A program made the position numbers and the translations under genes. Shown piece by piece: positions 1-8,328 of a DNA stretch of 22,197 nt. Every line of letters starts with the position of its first letter. The stretch's first letter is position 1. This DNA comes from Planctomycetota bacterium (GTDB lineage Bacteria; Planctomycetota; Phycisphaerae; UBA1845; UTPLA1). The stretch spans positions 1 through 22,197 of the forward strand of contig JADJRI010000054.1 in the NCBI GenBank assembly GCA_016712275.1. The letters run 5' to 3'. The notes under the pieces were generated by a model. That model searched no databases and had not been told where the DNA came from. It saw only the letters and a list, made by a program, of their open reading frames with translations.

Positions 1-178
1 CGAAGTCGTGGAGGAGGCCGACGACGCCCCAGAGTTCGGCGTCTTCGCCGAGCTTTTCGGCGTAGTGCCGCATGGCTGACTCCACGCAGAGCATGTGCTG
101 TCGAAGGGCCTGGGACTCGACGAATTCGCAGACGATGCGCCACGCGTCGTCGCGCGAGATGAGGCTGGTCTGGGCCAT
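1..178 (-). CDS. HD-domain hydrolase, N-terminal part (runs off left edge)
   Basis: The reverse strand reads 59 residues from ATG at 178 to the window edge without a stop. The translation starts MAQTSLISRDDAWRIV and ends VVGLLHDF, so the His-Asp pair of the HD metal-dependent phosphohydrolase superfamily lies at residues 57-58. The layout (short helical lead, 'HMLCVESAMRHYAEKLGED', 'LWGVVGLLHDF') is what I know from the COG2316-type predicted HD hydrolases, which are about 180-190 residues long; roughly two thirds of the gene is therefore outside the window. AGGAG lies 6 bases before the ATG, which supports this start. The gene is divergent from the 16S unit. The substrate is unknown; nucleotide or phosphoester hydrolysis is only a family-level expectation. 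Confidence 0.82.
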   Translation of the reverse strand, partial: MAQTSLISRDDAWRIVCEFVESQALRQHMLCVESAMRHYAEKLGEDAELWGVVGLLHDF

Positions 179-372
179 GAGTGCTCCTCGGCGACCGGCC
201 GCTGCGCGCCGGAGGCGAATGGCGAAGATTTTTTCCTGGGATTCCGCCGGAGCGATATCCGGCCGGCAGCGAGGCCCTTCCACCCTGGGCGTCGTAACCT
301 CTTATTTTAACGTGATTTCTGCGGGAGTTTTTCAGGAAGGTGGCGTGGCTGAATTATGTGTTTGCGGAGGCC
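179..372. other. Intergenic region between the HD gene and the 16S promoters
   Basis: No convincing gene is seen here. Short open frames on the plus strand (from 72 and 95) overlap the HD gene antisense and have no ribosome binding site or recognisable motif. The stretch should carry the divergent promoter of the HD gene, but I cannot place one with confidence. Confidence 0.5.
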
Positions 373-400
373 TTGACCGGAAATCGGGATCTGCTATCTT
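373..400 (+). promoter_or_regulatory. Candidate upstream rRNA promoter P1
   Basis: TTGACC (373-378) and TATCTT (395-400) are separated by 16 bases, a sigma70-like pair about 455 bases upstream of the 16S 5' end. It has the same 16-base spacing as the downstream promoter candidate. Tandem promoters are usual for rRNA units. It is weaker than P2 by consensus, and no transcription data are available. Confidence 0.42.
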
Positions 401-472
401 ACCGAACGGCTGAGACCCCCGCTGTTCAGCGAAAGGTCAGCTGCAAGAAGTCAGCGAAAAATTCGGTAAGAT
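396..472. repeat. 11-bp perfect inverted repeat around the P1-P2 interval
   Basis: ATCTTACCGAA at 396-406 is the exact reverse complement of TTCGGTAAGAT at 462-472. The left arm overlaps the -10 of candidate P1 and its start point, and the right arm lies 16 bases before the -35 of P2. A transcript from P1 would not contain the whole left arm, so a DNA-level role such as a paired protein site fits better than an RNA hairpin. The right arm also forms an imperfect dyad with CCGAA at 478-482. Confidence 0.55.
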
Positions 473-488
473 TTCTTCCGAACCCCGC

Positions 489-516
489 TTGACACTAGTT
501 TTGATCCTGCTAAATT
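489..516 (+). promoter_or_regulatory. Candidate main rRNA promoter P2
   Basis: A perfect -35 hexamer TTGACA (489-494) is followed after 16 bases by TAAATT (511-516, four of six matches to TATAAT). It lies about 340 bases before the 16S 5' end, upstream of the boxA and the processing arm, as an rRNA promoter must. Transcription would start near 523. Confidence 0.62.
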
Positions 517-597
517 ACGCTGCTCGCCGCTGAGGGATGGCAACGTCGCTCAGGCGGGCACTATCGTCGAAACGCGGTGAAGACCGGTTGTTTCGGC

Positions 598-610
598 TGC
601 TCTTTGACAA
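598..610 (+). promoter_or_regulatory. boxA antitermination element
   Basis: TGCTCTTTGACAA differs by one base from the rrn boxA of Escherichia coli (TGCTCTTTAACAA). It sits in the leader between the promoter and the 16S gene, directly before the processing arm, as in classical rrn operons. This element recruits NusB/S10-type antitermination factors to RNA polymerase. Confidence 0.78.
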
Positions 611-612
611 GT

Positions 613-627
613 AAACAGAGATTGCCA
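613..627 (+). other. 5' arm of the 16S precursor processing stem
   Basis: AAACAGAGATTGCCA pairs perfectly over 15 bases with TGGCAATCTCTGTTT at 2535-2549, beyond the 16S 3' end. Such leader-trailer stems loop out the 16S and are cut by RNase III in rrn precursors. Here both arms lie within one 16S-only transcript. Confidence 0.8.
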
Positions 628-856
628 TGAGAATGTGGATCACCCACTTCGCCTGCTAGCGGGTGGTGTGATCGATCCAAGTGGTCGGCGTCAGCCGGCC
701 CATATTTGGGTGTACCGAGGCCTTCGGGTTTCGGTGCTCAACATTCTCGTTAGCAGACGAGCTTTTGAGCCTTTGATGGAATCGGCTTCGGCTGGTTTCA
801 TCGTCAAGTTCGAATGAATCATGTGCCGCTTCGGTGGCATGTGATCGACGAATAAA

Positions 857-2403
<1,547 letters not shown>

Positions 2404-2534
2404 GGGGATACCTAGACGAGATCAGCGACCTTCACTCCTCCGGGAGCGATCGTCCCCGACTCGATACAGGTCAGCACATTATTCAGGTTTTCGGCTTCGG
2501 CCGATGATTGGGAGCATGCAGTGATGCGGCTCCC

Positions 2535-2549
2535 TGGCAATCTCTGTTT
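2535..2549 (+). other. 3' arm of the 16S precursor processing stem
   Basis: TGGCAATCTCTGTTT is the exact reverse complement of 613-627. It lies between a small hairpin (GGGAGC 2510-2515 with GCTCCC 2529-2534) and the terminator, so the primary transcript can form the complete 16S processing stem before termination. Confidence 0.8.
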
Positions 2550-2559
2550 CTTGATATAC

Positions 2560-2605
2560 AAAACCCCGCCGTGCGAGAAATCGTGCGGCGGGGTTTTCTT
2601 TTTTT
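2560..2605 (+). terminator. Intrinsic terminator of the 16S unit
   Basis: Arms 2560-2576 and 2581-2597 form a 17-bp stem (two G-T wobbles near the loop) around a GAAA tetraloop, with CCCCGCCG/CGGCGGGG as its core. The T tract TTTTCTTTTTTT runs from 2594 to 2605. It lies 160 bases after the 16S 3' end and closes the transcript before any other rRNA gene. Confidence 0.93.
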
Positions 2606-2719
2606 CTCCTGTCTGGCTTTGTGGTCTCTCGCGGGATTAGACTGGGCAGAGCGATCTGACCTCGGGCAATCTCAGATGCCGCTTTTCTCCGCTGCGGTGC
2701 CGGCATGGGATAATCAGTG

Positions 2720-3583
2720 ATGTGGCCATTCAAGAAGAAAACTCACGATCGAATTGCGGTGACATTCGTCGACGCGGATTCCGGCAAGTGCCTTTTCAAA
2801 ACGGTTGATTCCTTCGATCGAATTCCTGCGAGTTTTGAAGCGGACACGACATTGTCCATTGGCGAAAAGTCATGGCAGGTCGTGGAGGCCAGGCCGATGA
2901 CCGCACCCGAATATCGGCGTACGGGGGCGCTGACCGTCATTCTGCGTGAATTCAAGATCAAAATGGTCTCCACGAAAGACCTCGTATTCACTCTGCCCAC
3001 GGTTAGCTCAGAGTTTCCTCCCCGTACAGTCGAGGGCTCCACGAAGCTGAAGACTGATTGTGTTCAGATACTCAGTGACGAGTGGAGGCAGGTTGAATGG
3101 GTCTCAAGTGAACAAGCCGACCTGATTGCAAGAGAATGTGAGTCCATACGGGAGATCTACCGCACTGAACGTCGCGGAGAGTACGGATTTGGACGGGTCC
3201 ACAGTCGCGAGTTGATTCGAACTCCCCTGCACAATCGCGCGATTTCGCTCGGCAGTCTTCGGATGGCGTTGGGGGATGACGCCTCATGGCGTTGCGGCTT
3301 TGCATATGTCAGTGAAGCCGGTCTCGCGGAAAATTCATTCGCGGTCGTCATTCCGGAATCGATAACCCTATACGGAACAACTGATGAGGATCGAATTCAG
3401 GTTTTGTGCATCGAGCGTTTGAGTGCAGGATCTTTGGCACCAGACCGGTGCTCCCGCCTGGCGCAGTTTGCAGAGGCCAATGGACTCGTACTGGTTGACT
3501 GGTGCCGAGCTCATGCGGCAGGTCCGACCGCCGATGAGTATTGCCGTTACTTCGAGGTGCTCGCGGATAAGGCGCCGCGGTAA
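2720..3583 (+). CDS. Protein of unknown function, 287 residues
   Basis: An intact frame starts MWPFKKKTHDRIAV at ATG 2720; a GTG directly before it at 2717 is an alternative start. The ribosome binding site is weak (GGGA about 10 bases upstream). No signal peptide or membrane segment is visible. I do not recognise a named domain. Residues around 40-75, with 'SIGEKSWQVVEARPMTAPEY' and 'TGALTVILREF', look like a compact beta-rich N-terminal module of a kind I have seen in planctomycete hypothetical proteins, and a mixed C-terminal domain follows. The gene lies 114 bases after the 16S terminator and about 116 bases before the SUKH-HEAT pair in the same direction, so it may share their transcript. 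Confidence 0.75.
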   Translation: MWPFKKKTHDRIAVTFVDADSGKCLFKTVDSFDRIPASFEADTTLSIGEKSWQVVEARPMTAPEYRRTGALTVILREFKIKMVSTKDLVFTLPTVSSEFPPRTVEGSTKLKTDCVQILSDEWRQVEWVSSEQADLIARECESIREIYRTERRGEYGFGRVHSRELIRTPLHNRAISLGSLRMALGDDASWRCGFAYVSEAGLAENSFAVVIPESITLYGTTDEDRIQVLCIERLSAGSLAPDRCSRLAQFAEANGLVLVDWCRAHAAGPTADEYCRYFEVLADKAPR

Positions 3584-3699
3584 GCCGGTTTGCCGGTGAG
3601 GTGGGGGCGCGCATGGCATCGATGGCGTGAGTGGTTTCGAGTGCGCAGCCGGATACAAGAACTCATTTCACGGACGCTGCTGTCGGAGCAATTGCGGTG

Positions 3700-5206
3700 A
3701 TGTTCAAGGAACGCATCGGACGGATTCTGACCAGGCTTGAGCGGGTGCGGGAACTTGGTCTGCCGTGTTTCGGGTCGGAGAAGCACAAGTTTGTTCTGCA
3801 TTCAACGCTCGAAGAATCCGAAGTCGAGGCCTTCGAATCGAAGCATGGCATCTCCTTGCCGGCAGACTATCGTGCGTTTCTTCTGCAGGCCGGCAATGGC
3901 GGGGCGGGGGCCTTACTATGGATTACTTCCGCTTGAGAATTGGGACGACGGCGACCTGGGTGATAATCCGGAATGGTTGTCGAAACCGTCGCTGCTGACG
4001 CCGGATCTGACGACGAAAACGCCTCTTGAGGAGCGATTTGGTGTCGACTGGGAGCGGTGCCTTCGAGGCGCGATCACAATCTGTCACCAGGGTTGCGCGT
4101 ACTACGCGCTTCTGATCGTCACCGGCGCCTATCGCGGGTTCGTGGTGAATATCAATTCAGACGGGTCAGGCGCCTTGTTCTCCGATCACGCAGATTTTCT
4201 TTCGTGGTATGAGCGCTGGCTGGATGATCGCATCGAGGGGCGGCCGGATAGCTGGTACGGTCTCGATGCGACCCGAAGTGAGCGTGAGTCCATTGGTATT
4301 CTGCAGGGAGAATCGCGAAGCGGCGCTGGGGACAATGAGAAACTGGCGGCGATGATTTCGCTTCGGCTGCTCAGGCGGGTTTCGCGGCAAACGAAGCGCT
4401 TCGTTGTCCAGCTTCTGAATGATGAATCGTACGCTGTTCGGTCGATGGCAGCGGCGCTCATTGGCCACTGGAAATTCAAGGGTGGAGAGCTCGCGCTTCG
4501 AAGCCTGCTTGAGCGCCCGGATTGCGGGGGCGAAGAGCGACACTGCGCTTCGGTCGCTCCGGGCGCTCGGAGTAAGCGACATTGACGCATTGTGCAGGAG
4601 CGTGCTGGCCGACGGCGAGCCGGATGTCGTTATTGCGGCATTGAATGTGGTGGCGGATCGCGATCAACTCTCAATGGATGATTTGCGGCCGCTACTGGAG
4701 GCGAATGATGCGCAGATTCGGCGGATGGCGTATTACCATGCCGCCGGGCACCTCAGTCCGCAGAAAGGATTCCGGCCGACAGCTTCCTTGCTGCATGATG
4801 CGGATGAGGTCGTGCGAGGGCATGTCGTAGAGTATGCGGCGAAGTGGAGGCTGCGCGAGTTGGTTCCCGCGCTGATCGATCGCCTTGAAGTCGAGGAAGA
4901 TGTCGACGTTCAGCGGGGTTACTGTTTGCGATTGGGGAAATCGGAGACGCGGCGGCGATTCCCACGCTGATCCAATGGGCGCGGCGGTCGGAAGTGCAGT
5001 GCCGAGTCGCCGCCGTCCAGGTGCTGGGGAGATTCAGCGATGAGCGGTGCGTGGCGGTGTTGAAGTCGCTGGCAAGCAATGAAGCGAAGTTGTTACGGAG
5101 CGAAGGTCGAGATGTTGATGCGGAGGGCGAGTGGGCTGTCGCTCATGCGGCGCGCACGGCGCTGTCTGCTCTGACAACAAAGCGCTGGTGGCAGTTCTGG
5201 CGGTAG
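3700..5206 (+). pseudogene. SUKH (SMI1/KNR4)-HEAT repeat protein, copy 1, three frameshifts
   Basis: The coding signal passes through three frames and matches copy 2 (5288-6844) throughout. The SUKH core is visible early ('ESKHGISLPADYRAFLLQAG', then 'YYGLLPLENW' and 'FLSWYERWLDD'), followed by HEAT-like helical repeats ('DESYAVRSMAAALIGHWKFK', 'LLHDADEVVRGHVVEYAAKW') to the end KRWWQFWR. The breaks are an extra G in the run 3906-3910, an extra G in 4526-4530 and a missing G at 4934-4937. Correcting them gives exactly 502 codons (501 residues). Missense decay is not evident. The ATG at 3700 has GGAG about 10 bases upstream. SUKH proteins are immunity proteins in bacterial toxin systems; the role here is inferred. 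Confidence 0.85.
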
Positions 5207-5287
5207 GGTCAGATTGGAGGCGGGGCTATTCAGACGGATTGACGCTGATCGTGCCCGAAGTTCGCTTGTTCAAGGAATTTTGATTGA

Positions 5288-6844
5288 ATGTCAGAAGAGC
5301 GTATCAGGCGAATCCTCACAAAGCTGCGACGCGCGAAGCAGATCGGTCGCGACACCTATCAATCGAAGCATCATAAATACGTCTTGAATCCGCCACTCAC
5401 GGAGGCGGCTGTCGCGGCGTTTGAGCAGGAACATGGAATTACGTTACCCGAAGACTATCGGTCATTTCTCACACTTGCCGGCAATGGCGGTGCAGGCCCG
5501 CATTACGGCATTCTTCCGCTATCGCACTGGAATGACTTGGGGCTGGAGAATAAAGATACGCTCCTGGTGCGGCCCTCGCCGTTGACCCCGGAATTGAGTT
5601 TCGATCGAAAGCTGAATGATGGGGAATCTGTCGATGTCGATCTCTTGTATCAGGGCACCATTACGATTGCCTCCCGGGGATGCGAGTACATGTGCGTGCT
5701 CATCATCACCGGCACCCACCGGGGCAGAGTGGTCGATATCAGCGGTGGCGGTGATGGATACTCCTTTCCAGACAACCCGGACTTTCTGTCCTGGTACGAG
5801 CGATGGCTTGATGAACTCTTAGAGGGTCGCGACCTGAGATTCTTCGGGCGCGGAATGACAGGGAGTGAGTCCGTCCTTGCTGCCGCTATTTCGGATCGGA
5901 CACTCCCGGTGAAGAGACGGCTCGCTGCGTTTACGTCAATTGGCGATATCCCAATGCCGACGAAGGATTCGATTCTTGCGGTTGCCGGAGCGCTCAATGA
6001 CGAATCGCCGGAACTTCGAGGCCTTGCAGCATCATATCTTGGACTTTGGCGTTATCGTGAGGCCGAGCCCACCATTCGAAAGTTGATGAACGATGCTGAC
6101 AGCGATGTGCGCATGCGAGCGCTTTTGGCGCTTGAGGACTTTGAAGTTGCAGACCTTGAGGCACTCTGTCGTTCAAGCCTCCAGGATCCCCACGTCGAGT
6201 TTGTTGCGTGGGCAATTGAAGGGTTGGGGAAGCTAAACCGAATTACTCGCGAAGATGTTGAACCGCTCATGAATTCGGGTGACTCGCATCTTCGCTATGC
6301 AGCGCTTCGAGGGTTGGAGGCCTGTGGAGATTGGAAGAAGGTTAGGCCGCTCGTTCGCCGGTATCTGGAAGATCCTGACTGGGAATTGAGAAGCTGTGCA
6401 CATTGGATCGTTTTTCAGAATGCGGATCGGGATGATGTTCCCTGGCTGATTGAGAAGATTCAGGGCTCTTCCTGGCATCGTGACTATCGAGATCTAGTCG
6501 TAAAACTTGGCAGCCTGGGAGATTCTCGCGCGACAGTGGTTTTGGCGGAAGCACTTCGCAGCTTTTCCGACTTCGAAACGCGCAGGACGCTGATCGAAGC
6601 GCTGGAACGGTCAGGGGATAGGCGTGCGACACCTGCATTGATTGAGATGCTGAGTGATCCAGAAGGGCCGGTGCGCTTCGCTGCGATTCGGGCACTTAAG
6701 CGTGCGGGCGACTTGCGTGCGATCAAGGCATTGAAGAGATTCACTGATCCGACGCTCAGGCCCAAGCACACCATGGCGGCAACTGCGAGTGAGGCGATCT
6801 GGCGGATCAGGCTGCGGAGCTGGATACGGTTTCGGTTCTGGTGA
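5288..6844 (+). CDS. SUKH (SMI1/KNR4)-HEAT repeat protein, copy 2, intact
   Basis: 518 residues in one open frame. Residues about 30-180 form a SUKH/SMI1-KNR4 domain: 'FEQEHGITLPEDYRSFLTLA', GNGGAGPHYGILPL, a central strand region with 'GCEYMCVLIITGTHRGRVVD' and the closing 'FLSWYERWLDELLEG'. Residues about 195-500 are repeated helical pairs of HEAT/PBS-lyase type ('NDADSDVRMRALLALEDFE', 'LSDPEGPVRFAAIRALKRAG'). No signal peptide or membrane segment is seen, so it is probably cytoplasmic. AAGGA lies about 11 bases before the ATG. It is a tandem paralogue of the gene ending 81 bases upstream and converges with the zinc-ribbon gene 20 bases downstream. By family it may bind and neutralise a toxin or act as a scaffold; no toxin is seen nearby. 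Confidence 0.9.
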   Translation: MSEERIRRILTKLRRAKQIGRDTYQSKHHKYVLNPPLTEAAVAAFEQEHGITLPEDYRSFLTLAGNGGAGPHYGILPLSHWNDLGLENKDTLLVRPSPLTPELSFDRKLNDGESVDVDLLYQGTITIASRGCEYMCVLIITGTHRGRVVDISGGGDGYSFPDNPDFLSWYERWLDELLEGRDLRFFGRGMTGSESVLAAAISDRTLPVKRRLAAFTSIGDIPMPTKDSILAVAGALNDESPELRGLAASYLGLWRYREAEPTIRKLMNDADSDVRMRALLALEDFEVADLEALCRSSLQDPHVEFVAWAIEGLGKLNRITREDVEPLMNSGDSHLRYAALRGLEACGDWKKVRPLVRRYLEDPDWELRSCAHWIVFQNADRDDVPWLIEKIQGSSWHRDYRDLVVKLGSLGDSRATVVLAEALRSFSDFETRRTLIEALERSGDRRATPALIEMLSDPEGPVRFAAIRALKRAGDLRAIKALKRFTDPTLRPKHTMAATASEAIWRIRLRSWIRFRFW

Positions 6845-6864
6845 ATCAGGAGCCGGCGACTTTC

Positions 6865-7984
6865 TCACTGTGGTGGCGATGGCGGCTTCTGTTGTTCGTT
6901 GTTCTGAATTTCATCCCCCACCCTGGATGAATGCTGAGTCGAATTCGGCGTCGAGTCCGAGCGCCAGAGGCCGATCAGGGTCAGCGTCAGGCCGCAGAAA
7001 AGTAATACCAGCGCAAATGAAATCATGACGCCGCGGGGAAGGTCGGTGGATTCCGCGCTCAGGATATTGACTCCCATCCCGGCGAGAAAGAGAAGCAGGC
7101 CGATGGTCTTCAGACGTCTCGCTTTTTTCTGTTCCGAGGTGAGAACTTGCTGGCTGCTGCCCGATTCGTTTTTGGCACCTGAGGGACGGGGATCCGACCG
7201 CCACTGGCCGGGGAAGAGAATCGCCGCCATAAATTGCGGGCAGCACAGTGAGTGCCACGATTGGCGGCTCTTTTCCGGGATTCATTCCCAGGAGAATCGG
7301 CAGGAAGACAAGATAGGCCAGCACGAGAATGCCCAGGCCGATGTACGACATCCGCTGGGCTTTCTTCTGCCGCGGCGTCAATGGCCTTCGTCTCATCGGC
7401 CACTTGTTGATGGTCCATACGGGGAGGTTTGCCGGCTTCCTGAATTCTTCGACAACGGCCTCGATACCGTCAAATTGGCCCGCCTTGAAATTGAGCAGCA
7501 GCCGGGCGAATGTCAGCCATTCGCCGGATGAATCAAATACCCCGGTCAATGCCAGCCAGCTTCCATCATGGAGCAGCAATTTCGGGAAGAAGCTGTATCG
7601 CTCGACATTCTTGATCGTGTCGAGGGGCCATGTTTTTGTTCTGCCGTCCACGATGGTGATAATCGTGTCATGGTTGAGAACGATTGAGCGCGACCGCCGC
7701 TTCACGTGAACCGTCAGGCGAGTCAGAAGGTAGAGCCCGACGATCGAAAAAATCACGTCGAAACAAAGCGAAACCGGCGTCCTGAGGAACCAGTGCCAGG
7801 CATTCGCAATGATGGCGAGGATGAGCAGACCTATCGCATGTTCTTTCACGCGGGGCGTCGGGCGAAAATGAACTGATCCGGGCTGGAAGTGGAAGGCACA
7901 TTCTGGGCAGCGGCCCTCTGATTTGGGCGGGTTCTGGACGTAATCGCATATGGGACAAGATGTGAGCGGTGAAACGTGGATCAT
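6865..7984 (-). CDS. Zinc-ribbon membrane protein, long paralogue, one frameshift as sequenced
   Basis: From ATG 7984 the protein starts MIHVSPLTSCPIC, with a zinc ribbon of C10-x2-C13 and C26-x2-C29 (CPEC). Next come two membrane segments ('HAIGLLILAIIANAWHWFL', 'VIFSIVGLYLL'), a beta-rich region resembling a bacterial PH-like fold ('IVLNHDTIITIVDGRTKTW'), and a membrane hairpin introduced by LTPRQKKAQR. After an extra base in GGG 7238-7240 the frame shifts and continues with a second copy of that hairpin introduced by LTSEQKKARR. Corrected length is 372 residues against 286 in the paralogue at 10689-11549, and the difference is the duplicated hairpin. No clear ribosome binding site precedes the ATG. 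Role unknown; probably an inner-membrane protein. Confidence 0.8.
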
Positions 7985-8328
7985 TTGATATTGCCGCGTG
8001 CGCGGGTGGGCCGGCCCAATCCTGATTGAACGATGTCACCGGCGGTGACGGATGTCCATGCGTCCAGCGGCATTCCGTCTTTCATTTCAGATTGTGCCCT
8101 GAATTTTCTGCTCAGTTCAACTCCATGATGGCTTGGGCGCGGCGTGAGCACAAGCCGGACATGAAAGCGGCCGGGACTTTTCAGGGTCCCGGCCGCGAGG
8201 AATGCTGCCATCGTAATCGGATGTTTCAGATGGCGATGGCTGCTGCTCTCTCCCCGTTACGCTGGCGGCCGGCGACGTTGGCGTCCGCCGTCACTCCGCC
8301 GTCGAGGCGGCGATTGAGCGAGATTCCG
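7985..8328. other. Gene-free stretch between protease and zinc-ribbon gene
   Basis: No supported gene. Open frames here are short and lack motifs. The one notable element is the hairpin at 8167-8196, described separately. Confidence 0.5.
8167..8196 (-). terminator. Strong hairpin after the protease gene, possible terminator
   Basis: GCGGCCGGGAC (8167-8177) and GTCCCGGCCGC (8186-8196) are perfect 11-bp arms around an 8-base loop. The hairpin lies 130 bases after the protease stop on the minus strand. The following bases on that strand contain only TTT, so intrinsic termination would be weak; it could instead protect the 3' end of the message. Confidence 0.5.

Larger units (their letters stand above)
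517..856 (+). other. 16S rRNA leader
   Basis: This untranslated leader has no credible gene; the short frames in it lack ribosome binding sites and are interrupted by rRNA-processing elements. It carries the boxA (598-610), the 5' processing arm (613-627) and an 8-bp inverted repeat, GAGAATGT at 629-636 with ACATTCTC at 741-748, which would fold the leader into a domain of about 120 bases just before the 16S. Confidence 0.6.

Noticed and set aside
635..817. Short open frame in the 16S leader
   Set aside because: It has no ribosome binding site or motif and lies inside the rRNA leader, where a processing arm and an inverted repeat explain the sequence.
3906..4937. Programmed ribosomal frameshifting in SUKH-HEAT copy 1
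   Set aside because: Three separate shifts of mixed sign in one gene, with no slippery heptamer or following pseudoknot noticed and an intact paralogue next door, make programmed shifting very unlikely.
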